Source of the DNA: Bacteroidales bacterium UBA4284
GTDB taxonomy: Bacteria > Bacteroidota > Bacteroidia > Bacteroidales > UBA932
DNA length: 11,235 nt
Assembly (NCBI GenBank): GCA_002395925.1
Contig: DGVM01000205.1
Span: 1-11,235 of the forward strand
Direction of reading: 5' to 3'
Shown piece by piece: positions 5,638 through 11,235 of this stretch (its first letter is position 1; each line of letters starts with the position of its first letter). A model generated the notes under the pieces. That model worked only from the letters and a program-made list of their open reading frames with translations, did no database searches and had not been told where the DNA came from. Made by a program: the position numbers and the translations under genes.

Positions 5638-8187
5638 GTGAACGTTAAAAAACTGATTCTTACCGTATCCCTCCTGCTGCCGCCGGCTTTCCCGCTGGCG
5701 GCTCAGGGGCTTCCTGCACTCGGCAAGGCATCCGAAATCACCACCGGGGAGCTTCCAAACGGCATTTCCTATTATATAGTAAAAAACCAGTCTCTTCCGG
5801 GCTATGCCGATTTTGCCGTAGTCCAGCCTTCGCGCACAGACCGTCAGGCCCCGCGTGAGGACCTCGAAAGCCTGCCTTTCCTGCGTTCGCGCAAGCCCTA
5901 CCGTTTCCTTGCCGACTATGGCGTCCGCTATGGCAGAAGGGGCTTCATACAGCATCGCCGCGACGCCACCATCATACGCATGAGCGACGTCCCGGTGGGC
6001 AACACTGCGGTGTACGATACCACTTTGCTGATGCTCCTCGACCTCACGCGCGGCTCCGAGTACCGGCAGGCACTTGTCGTGAGCGGCGACGTGGATAAAT
6101 CGGCGATAGTCGAAAGGCTTCGCGTGCTCAGCATCACCGTACCGGCCCGCAAACCTGTCCCCGATGCCGATGCCTATCGCTGGGTGCCCCAGGATTCGGT
6201 CGTAGTCACTACCTCCACCGGTCCCATAGGCAGCCTGCGCTTCATATACCGTTCGCCCCGTACGGACCCCGAGCTCATGAACACCATCCAGCCGCTGATG
6301 AGCAAGCTGCTGGCGGCGGAGTTCGACGTCATACTGTGCCGTCGCGTACGTGCTGTCTTCAACGAAAACGGAATACCCCTCGCCGGGTGCCGTTTCCACT
6401 ACACCGGCAGCGATGAAACCGCTGGCGACGAACTGTTCACCCTTACCGTAGAGACCTCTCCAGACAGGCTCGCCGACGCCGTGAGGGTCACCGCCGGAGT
6501 GCTTTCTTCCCTTGACGACAAGGGCGCGAGCACCGATGAGGTCACTTTTGCCCGCAGTGTGTTCAGCGAAGCCACCGCCCGCGACGACGACAATATCCAT
6601 CCTACCAACCAGCAATACGTCGACAGGTGCATTTCTGCATACCTGCATGGCTCCAACCTGGCCTCCGAGGCCACTCTGGGCAAGGTTTTCACCGGGCGCC
6701 GGCTCGATATGGAAAAGGAGCGCGAACTGCTCAACCGCTACATATCCGCAACCGTCGCCCCCGACCGCAACCTGCATATCCACGCTTCGAGCACATTGCG
6801 CCCCAGTCCCGACAGCATACGTACGGTGTTTGCCGACGGATGGGCCGCTGGCTGCAGCTGCAGCGCTGATATTCCGTTCCAGGCCGATACCTTGCTGCTC
6901 CGTTCCGGAGGCCGCAAAGTGAAGGTCCGCACATCGGCAACAGACCCGTTCAGCGGATGCAAGATGTGGACGTTCTCAAACGGCATGACCGTATTCTTCA
7001 AGAAAACCGCCGACAAGGGGGCTTTCTGGTACGGTTACATGGTCAAGGGCGGCTGGACGGAAATACCTGGCATAAACGCCCAGGAGGCCGCCTGCGTGAG
7101 CGACGTGCTTGCGCTTGAAAAAGTGACCATCATGTCTTCGGAGCATTGGCGCGACCTGTTGGAAATGAACGGTATAAGCTTCAAGCCGGAGGTCACTCTC
7201 TCCGACATTCGCTTTACCGGGACGGCCCCTTCGGGCAAACTGTCTCTGGTGCTCAAGTCGATGCTGGCAATGGCCGTAAGCACTTCCACCGACCAGGAAG
7301 CATTCGAGCGCTACTGCGCTGAAAGGCCGCTCCGGGCACGCCGCGACCGCTACACTGCCGCCGGCACCCGCGCCATACTCGACAGCACCATGAGTCCGGG
7401 CTATCGCTATGCAGCAGGAAGTATGACCGGTTTGCCGCGCAAGGATTTTGCAGAAAGGGTCCACAAGTACCTCGCATCCAAGGGGTCCAACAGCCACAAT
7501 TCTATAATAGTCCTGATGGGCGACCTCGACGAAGCCCAGACCCAGAAGCAGCTCAGCCAGATTCTGGGAGGCTTCCCAAAAGGTCAGCAAAGGGTTTTCC
7601 GTCCTCTTCATTTTTATAATCTTCGCGACTGTTGGACAACGGTTTACACCACCGGAGACTGGCGCGAGAAAGGGGTCAGCACCTCGCTCAGCGCGCACTG
7701 GCCGTTCGGGGCCGACAGCAACATGGCGCTGCGGGTCGCCTGTGCATGCCTTGAGCAGGAACTCTCTGTAGCGCTTGCCGACAAGGGTTACCACTTCACC
7801 GTCACCGGCGAGGCGGACCTGCTTCCGGCAGAACGTATCGCCATCTACGTAAACTGCTATCCCGTACCCGCTTCTGGACTGCCGGCAGGCGTCGTACCGG
7901 CTCGTCCCGCAGTGGCGCTGGATGCCGTGCGCAGCGTGCTCAACCGCCTGACCAGCGAGGACGTCAGCCCGCAGGTTCTCGAAAGGGCCAAGGCGGCCGT
8001 CATGGGCAGCATGGCGGCGACGATAGGCAATACCGCGCTGTCACGGGACCTCATCCTATACAGGAACGCCCTCGGACGCGATCTGGGGACCTCTTACGAG
8101 AGCAAGATAAAAGCCGTCACGCCTTCCGGAGTGAAGGAAATCTTCACCGCCTTGGATGCATGTAAATCCGAATTCGCGGTACAATGA
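5638..8187 (+). CDS. Secreted M16 (insulinase)-like protein lacking the zinc-binding motif
   Basis: With a GTG start at 5638 this encodes 849 residues; no in-frame ATG exists between the aspA stop and the signal peptide (KKLILTVSLLLPPAFPLAAQG, cleavage near 23-24). It is therefore periplasmic. The first half follows the M16 fold: ELPNGISYYIVKNQ (38-51), FLADYGVRYGR (90-100), MSDVP (115-119), then ALVVSGDVDK (145-154). The second half resembles the M16 C-terminal domain (WTFSNGMTVFFKKT from 444, IIVLMGDLDEAQ near 623-634, TTGDWREKGVSTSLSAHWPFG). Where active enzymes have HFLEH, this protein has EDLES (74-78), so both zinc histidines are missing, and the segment carrying the third ligand is absent. 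It is probably not a protease; a structural or partner role is inferred. The frame is intact over 2.5 kb, so it is not a plain pseudogene. Its stop overlaps the DUF3109 ATG. Confidence 0.75.
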   Translation: MNVKKLILTVSLLLPPAFPLAAQGLPALGKASEITTGELPNGISYYIVKNQSLPGYADFAVVQPSRTDRQAPREDLESLPFLRSRKPYRFLADYGVRYGRRGFIQHRRDATIIRMSDVPVGNTAVYDTTLLMLLDLTRGSEYRQALVVSGDVDKSAIVERLRVLSITVPARKPVPDADAYRWVPQDSVVVTTSTGPIGSLRFIYRSPRTDPELMNTIQPLMSKLLAAEFDVILCRRVRAVFNENGIPLAGCRFHYTGSDETAGDELFTLTVETSPDRLADAVRVTAGVLSSLDDKGASTDEVTFARSVFSEATARDDDNIHPTNQQYVDRCISAYLHGSNLASEATLGKVFTGRRLDMEKERELLNRYISATVAPDRNLHIHASSTLRPSPDSIRTVFADGWAAGCSCSADIPFQADTLLLRSGGRKVKVRTSATDPFSGCKMWTFSNGMTVFFKKTADKGAFWYGYMVKGGWTEIPGINAQEAACVSDVLALEKVTIMSSEHWRDLLEMNGISFKPEVTLSDIRFTGTAPSGKLSLVLKSMLAMAVSTSTDQEAFERYCAERPLRARRDRYTAAGTRAILDSTMSPGYRYAAGSMTGLPRKDFAERVHKYLASKGSNSHNSIIVLMGDLDEAQTQKQLSQILGGFPKGQQRVFRPLHFYNLRDCWTTVYTTGDWREKGVSTSLSAHWPFGADSNMALRVACACLEQELSVALADKGYHFTVTGEADLLPAERIAIYVNCYPVPASGLPAGVVPARPAVALDAVRSVLNRLTSEDVSPQVLERAKAAVMGSMAATIGNTALSRDLILYRNALGRDLGTSYESKIKAVTPSGVKEIFTALDACKSEFAVQ

Positions 8188-8765
8188 GCAATCCCCATGG
8201 AACCATCGTACAGATAGGCGATATCCTCGTTTCGGAGGATGTGGTCAGCGAATACTTTTGCTGTGATTATCCCGTCTGCAAAGGCGCCTGCTGCATCGAG
8301 GGCGACGCCGGAGCACCTTTGGACGAAAGTGAACTCCCGGGTCTGGAGAGGCAGTATCCCCGCTATTCGCCGGAGATGATGCAGGCCGGCCGCGATGTTG
8401 TCGAGCTCAACGGTTTCTTCGAAATCGACCCCGAAGGCGATCTTGTGACGACGCTGGTACCAGGCTCCGGAGTCTGCGCGTACGCATGCTTCGCGGCAGA
8501 CGGTTCCTGCCTATGCGCAATAGAGAAATGCGCCTGTCGCAAGCCCGCGTCATGTTCGCTTTATCCGGTGAGGGTCAAGCATTTCCGTGGTGGAGGCATG
8601 GCTCTTAACCTACATCGCTGGGACATCTGCAAGTGCGCGTTCGAAAAGGGGCGCAGGGAGGGTATCCGTGCCTATCAGTTCCTCCGCAAACCGCTTACCG
8701 AGGCGTTCGGAGAAGAGTTCTACGATGCGCTCTGCGCAGCAGCCGAACACATAAATGCTGAGTGA
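8184..8765 (+). CDS. DUF3109 family cysteine-rich protein
   Basis: This 193-residue cytoplasmic protein shows the family hallmarks: IVQIGDILVSEDV (8-20), FCCDYPVCKGACCIEGDAGAP (25-45), EGDLVTTLV (84-92), CLCAIEKCACRKPASCSLYP (109-128), LNLHRWDICKCAF (141-153), and FLRKPLTEAFGEEFY (166-180). Fifteen cysteines, most in two clusters, suggest binding of an Fe-S cluster or other metal, as proposed for related cysteine-rich families, but no function is established for DUF3109. The ATG (8184-8186) overlaps the TGA of the M16-like gene, and its end overlaps the MATE start by 11 bp, so it is co-translated with both. Compared with typical members there is a short N-terminal addition (MSNPHGT). Confidence 0.9.
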   Translation: MSNPHGTIVQIGDILVSEDVVSEYFCCDYPVCKGACCIEGDAGAPLDESELPGLERQYPRYSPEMMQAGRDVVELNGFFEIDPEGDLVTTLVPGSGVCAYACFAADGSCLCAIEKCACRKPASCSLYPVRVKHFRGGGMALNLHRWDICKCAFEKGRREGIRAYQFLRKPLTEAFGEEFYDALCAAAEHINAE

Positions 8766-10152
8766 CAGGGCCCTCAACCGCGAGATCCTGCGGCTTTCGG
8801 TCCCGAGCATCCTGGCCAATCTGACCGTACCGCTCGTAGGCATGGTCGATACCGCCCTTGCGGGGCACCTGCCCGGAGGCGAAGCGGCGTCGTTCATAGG
8901 AGGAATCTCCGTCGGCGCTATGCTGCTCAATCTGCTGTACTGGAACTTTGCCTTCCTCAGGACCGGTACCGGGGGCCTTACGGCTCAGGCTTTCGGCGGC
9001 GGAGACACAGCCGGTGCGGCTCGTATATTCACACGCGGAATCGGACTTGCCGTCGTTTCGTCCCTCCTGCTGCTGGTGCTCCAGATTCCTCTGGTCAAGC
9101 TGGGGATGCTGCTCGTCAAAGCTTCGCCGCAGGTGTGCGAGCTGGCATTGCGGTATTTCTACATACGCATCTGGGCCGCTCCCGCAACACTCGCCCTGAT
9201 GGTGGTCCGCGGCTGGTTCGTGGGCATGCAGGATTCCATGAGCTCGATGTGGACCGACCTTGTCGTCAACGGAGTCAACATCGCCGCATCAGTGCTGCTG
9301 AGCTTCGGGATAGGAGGATGGAGCGGAATGGGATTCGACGGAATCGCTGCCGGAACCCTGGTTTCACAGTACAGCGGTCTGCTGTTCTCGCTGGCGGTGG
9401 TGCTCGTCAAATACCCGTCAATCCTTGGAAGCGTGCGGCTGAGCGAGATGCGCAACCTGCTGGAATACTCGCAACTGCGTCCTTTCCTTGCCGTGAACGG
9501 CAACCTTATGGGGCGTTCGCTCTGCTTCACCGTGATTTATATGGGATACACAATCATCGCAGCCCGTTTCGGAGACATGCTGCTGGCGTGTTCTACCATA
9601 ATGATGCAGCTGCTGATGGTGTTTTCTTACTTTACCGACGGCTTCGCTTATGCGGGGGAGGCACTCAGCGGACGTTTCATAGGAGCGCGCGACAAGATTA
9701 TGCTGAGGCGCACCGTGCGATACGTATTCGTTTGGAGCATAGGCGTTTCGCTGCTGTTCGTCCTGCTGTACTACGTACTTGGCAGGCCTGTCGTAGGGCT
9801 GTTTTCGTCCGATCCCGACGTGGTGGAGCGTTGCTGCCGTTTCCTGCCCTGGCTGCTCGTGATGCCGCCGGTGGGTTGTGCGGCATTCACCTGGGACGGA
9901 ATCTATCTCGGCGCTACGGAGTCGCGCAGCCTTTTGGGCTCGATGGCAGGTGCCCTGGCAGCATTCCTCGGAGTCTGGCTGCTGTTCGGCCCCGGCGCAG
10001 ATCCCCATTCCGACGCCAGTCTGCACATACTGCTCGCAGCGTACTTCGCACATCTGGCTTTCCGCGCACTCTGGCTTACCATACGCTACCGCAAGAGGAT
10101 TCTCGGAGCAAGGGGAACCTTCCCCTTGTCCCCTGGAGGTGCAGGGGGATAG
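8755..10152 (+). CDS. MATE family efflux transporter, DinF-like
   Basis: This 465-residue protein has about twelve hydrophobic segments and would sit in the inner membrane, exporting cationic or other small molecules by Na+ or H+ antiport. DinF-type features are SVPSILANLTVPLVGMVDTA (15-34), LAGHLPGG (35-42), FLRTGTGGLTAQAFG (67-81), RGWFVGMQDS (152-161), FTDGFAYAGEALSGRFIGA (293-311) and FTWDGIYLGATESR (378-391). The substrate cannot be predicted. The ATG lies inside the end of the DUF3109 gene (11-bp overlap). The usual family end is around RYRKRIL (444-450); the following residues GARGTFPLSPGGAGG are encoded by a GC-rich hairpin element and look like a read-through tail rather than conserved protein. 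Confidence 0.94.
   Translation: MLSDRALNREILRLSVPSILANLTVPLVGMVDTALAGHLPGGEAASFIGGISVGAMLLNLLYWNFAFLRTGTGGLTAQAFGGGDTAGAARIFTRGIGLAVVSSLLLLVLQIPLVKLGMLLVKASPQVCELALRYFYIRIWAAPATLALMVVRGWFVGMQDSMSSMWTDLVVNGVNIAASVLLSFGIGGWSGMGFDGIAAGTLVSQYSGLLFSLAVVLVKYPSILGSVRLSEMRNLLEYSQLRPFLAVNGNLMGRSLCFTVIYMGYTIIAARFGDMLLACSTIMMQLLMVFSYFTDGFAYAGEALSGRFIGARDKIMLRRTVRYVFVWSIGVSLLFVLLYYVLGRPVVGLFSSDPDVVERCCRFLPWLLVMPPVGCAAFTWDGIYLGATESRSLLGSMAGALAAFLGVWLLFGPGADPHSDASLHILLAAYFAHLAFRALWLTIRYRKRILGARGTFPLSPGGAGG
10109..10149 (+). repeat. GC-rich double-hairpin element inside the MATE gene 3' end
   Basis: Hairpin one has perfect 9-bp arms CAAGGGGAA (10109-10117) and TTCCCCTTG (10120-10128) around CC. Hairpin two has arms CCCCT (10130-10134) and AGGGG (10143-10147). 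The element supplies the last 14 or so MATE codons, just before TAG at 10150. It resembles a dispersed intergenic repeat, but the copy number in the genome is unknown. Confidence 0.55.
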
Positions 10153-10171
10153 TCATCTCGTACTCGACGCA

Positions 10172-10201
10172 AAAGGGCCCCTGCGATAGCAGAGGCCCTT
10201 T
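10172..10201. terminator. Hairpin terminator shared by the aspA-MATE unit and tRNA-Ser
   Basis: A 13-bp stem (10172-10184 with 10189-10201, one C/A mismatch) closes a GATA loop. On the minus strand it starts 3 nt after the tRNA 3' end and is followed by TTTTGC; on the plus strand it starts about 20 nt after the MATE stop and its right arm ends in TTT. Position and shape fit a bidirectional intrinsic terminator between convergent units, although the T-tracts are short. Confidence 0.72.
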
Positions 10202-10204
10202 CGG

Positions 10205-10293
10205 CGGAGAGGACGAGATTCGAACTCGTGGTACGGAATGACCCGTACGTCGGTTTAGCAAACCGGTGGTTTCAGCCACTCACCCACCTCTCC
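10205..10293 (-). tRNA. serX: tRNA-Ser (anticodon GCU)
   Basis: The 89-nt gene folds as a class II tRNA. The acceptor stem is GGAGAGG/CCTCTCC with discriminator G. The D arm is GGT/ACC, the anticodon loop TTGCTAA has GCT at 10259-10257, a long variable arm pairs GTACGG with CCGTAC, and the T arm is ACGAG/CTCGT around TTCGAAT. It decodes AGC and AGU. The top anticodon-stem pair (27-43) is C/A, not Watson-Crick. CCA is not encoded; the next bases are CCG. The symbol is only a placeholder in the usual style, since tRNA gene letters vary between genomes. Confidence 0.96.
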
Positions 10294-10332
10294 GGGAGCC
10301 ATTTGGCGAAACTCCGCCACGAGGGCGGATTG

Positions 10333-10362
10333 CAAAGTTACGAATTTTTTCTTCAGTTGCAA
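10333..10362 (-). promoter_or_regulatory. Promoter of tRNA-Ser
   Basis: The minus strand carries TTG (10362-10360), a 19-nt A-rich spacer, then TAACTTTG (10340-10333), a full match to the Bacteroidota -33/-7 pattern. The predicted start is near 10326, leaving a leader of about 33 nt before the mature tRNA 5' end at 10293. This is the best-formed promoter in the window. Confidence 0.82.
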
Positions 10363-10396
10363 GGGCTTTGCCAAAAAACACGTTTCGGGCCGGCCC

Positions 10397-10438
10397 CCAA
10401 TTGAATTTCGCAGAGCCTCCAATTGAATTTCGCAGAGC
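10397..10438. repeat. Two 20-bp direct repeats at 22-bp period
   Basis: The unit CCAATTGAATTTCGCAGAGC occurs exactly at 10397-10416 and 10419-10438, separated by CT. Because the period is 22, the copies fall in different reading frames in the small minus-strand open frame that crosses them, so coding selection does not explain their identity. They lie in the roughly 200-bp non-coding gap between tRNA-Ser and the FAD oxidoreductase gene. The rest of that gap holds only the tRNA promoter and the GGGCCGGCCC palindrome at 10387-10396. Confidence 0.85.
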
Positions 10439-10501
10439 ATTTCAGATGCTTTCCTACGGTCGTGGGGGAGAAGGTCGGATGCGGTGCCAGGCGATTTGCC
10501 C

Positions 10502-11235
10502 CTACGGCACGATATGCCCGATGCCTCTCAGATGCTCCTTGATCAGGTCCAGGGGGACGTCGCGGGGGTCGCAGCGGCGGGCGGCGGCGAGGGAGGCGAC
10601 TACCCCGGCGGCCTGGCCCATGCCCATGCAGGAGGCCTGGACGCGGAGGGCGGAGTTGGCGCCGTGGTCGCTGGAGACAGCGCGGCCGGCGACGAGCATG
10701 TCCGGAACGCCTTGCGGGAGCAGGGCGCCCAGCGGGACGGCTCCCTTCTTCTCCGGTTCGTGGAAGACGAGGCGGGCGGGTTCGCCGGCCCGGTGCTCGT
10801 CCACCATCCAGTAGGACCAGGAGAGGGCATCTTCCGTGACGGTGCCGGCCAGGTAATCTTCCTCAGTAACAGTCTTTTCGCCCACGACACGATAAGTTTC
10901 GCGCACGCCCACTTCGGAGGCGCTGTGGGTCACGGACACGTTTTCCAGCCCGGGCTGGCGTCGAATAAAAGCCAGGATGCGGTCGCGCGTCTCAACGCCG
11001 CGTCGATTGGTTTCCGCACGTGCTTCGGGGGTGGAATTGTCCGCGAGGGGCACGTAGCAACCGGAGCCGCCGCCCTTGCGGATGAACCAGGACATGCCCA
11101 CATGGACGTCCGTGGGGAGCATCTCGCCCCGTTCCACGGCCTCGCGGTAGGCCTGGTTCACGGCCGCCCAGTCAAACTCCAAGCCTTCGGAATCCAGCCA
11201 GAAGAAGAAGGATCCCGGCTGGCGGGAATCGGCCG
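10502..11235 (-). CDS. FAD-dependent oxidoreductase, C-terminal part (cut by window end)
   Basis: The last 243 residues are visible and the frame stays open to the right edge; the true start lies outside, so any internal start (for example the TTG at 11182) is not the gene start. Family features of the FAD_oxidored (PF12831-type) group are GVRETYRVVGEKTVTEEDYL, VPDMLVAGRAVSSDHGANSA about 70 residues from the end, and MGMGQAAGVVASLAA. The N-terminal Rossmann motif for FAD would be upstream of the window. Members are often found with polysaccharide-use genes, but no substrate can be named here. The gene is far richer in GC than the others (one 60-base stretch at 10561-10620 is about 85 percent GC). 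It points toward tRNA-Ser and ends about 60 bp from the direct repeats. Confidence 0.85.
   Translation of the reverse strand, partial: ADSRQPGSFFFWLDSEGLEFDWAAVNQAYREAVERGEMLPTDVHVGMSWFIRKGGGSGCYVPLADNSTPEARAETNRRGVETRDRILAFIRRQPGLENVSVTHSASEVGVRETYRVVGEKTVTEEDYLAGTVTEDALSWSYWMVDEHRAGEPARLVFHEPEKKGAVPLGALLPQGVPDMLVAGRAVSSDHGANSALRVQASCMGMGQAAGVVASLAAARRCDPRDVPLDLIKEHLRGIGHIVP

Noticed and set aside
5593..6783. 396-codon minus-strand open frame opposite the M16-like gene
   Set aside because: It overlaps the signal peptide and first domain of a better-supported gene and has no recognisable motif or promoter.
9135..10241. 368-codon plus-strand frame across the MATE gene and tRNA
   Set aside because: It is an out-of-frame, arginine-rich shadow of MATE that runs into the tRNA gene.
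10387..10396. Palindrome GGGCCGGCCC as a terminator for the FAD oxidoreductase gene
   Set aside because: It has no room for a loop (at best a 3-bp stem), and the nearby T run on the minus strand is about 10 nt further on, so a terminator call is not supported; it may be chance in GC-rich DNA.
10397..10438. Start of a CRISPR array
   Set aside because: Only two copies exist, separated by 2 nt; there is no spacer-sized gap and no cas gene.
10255..10440. Small minus-strand open frame covering the direct repeats and tRNA 5' end
   Set aside because: It overlaps the tRNA and its promoter, and the two repeat copies are read in different frames, which argues against coding.

Overview
The window reads as ordinary chromosome of a Bacteroidales bacterium (phylum Bacteroidota) of rather high GC, roughly high-50s percent by eye. 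Reasons: promoters carry the Bacteroidota -7 box TAnnTTTG; there are no clear Shine-Dalgarno sites; and several lineage-typical families occur (DUF4271 next to hemD, DUF3109, a long U32 protein with a cysteine tail). The family (Rikenellaceae or a relative) cannot be fixed from this window.

Left half (1-4107, minus strand): one tightly packed transcription unit read leftward from the promoter region at about 4107-4198. Its order is a secreted TPR protein, a U32-family protein, a SUI1/YciH-like translation factor, a six-helix DUF4271 membrane protein, and the N-terminal half of uroporphyrinogen-III synthase (HemD), cut by the window start. Junctions are abutting, 4 nt apart, or overlapping.

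Middle (4108-4198): a 91-bp divergent promoter region. A perfect 9-bp inverted repeat lies between two outward-facing -7 boxes, with the outer bases of each arm belonging to the boxes.

Right half (4199-10152, plus strand): a second unit made of aspartate ammonia-lyase (AspA), a secreted M16-like protein that has lost the zinc-binding motif, a cysteine-rich DUF3109 protein, and a DinF-type MATE exporter. The last three start codons overlap or closely follow the previous stop. The MATE gene ends in a GC-rich hairpin-forming stretch that appears to have been read into its C terminus.

Edge (10153-11235): a convergent hairpin terminator, a tRNA-Ser(GCU) on the minus strand with a good promoter, about 200 bp of non-coding DNA with a 20-bp direct repeat at 22-bp period, and the C-terminal part of a much more GC-rich FAD-dependent oxidoreductase running off the right end. 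The composition jump beyond the tRNA gene may mark an acquired segment.

I found no CRISPR array, insertion sequence, phage or defence gene. The best leads are the catalytically dead M16-like protein, the palindromic divergent promoter, and the two repeat elements flanking the tRNA-Ser terminator region. No gene-free stretch exceeds 300 bp.
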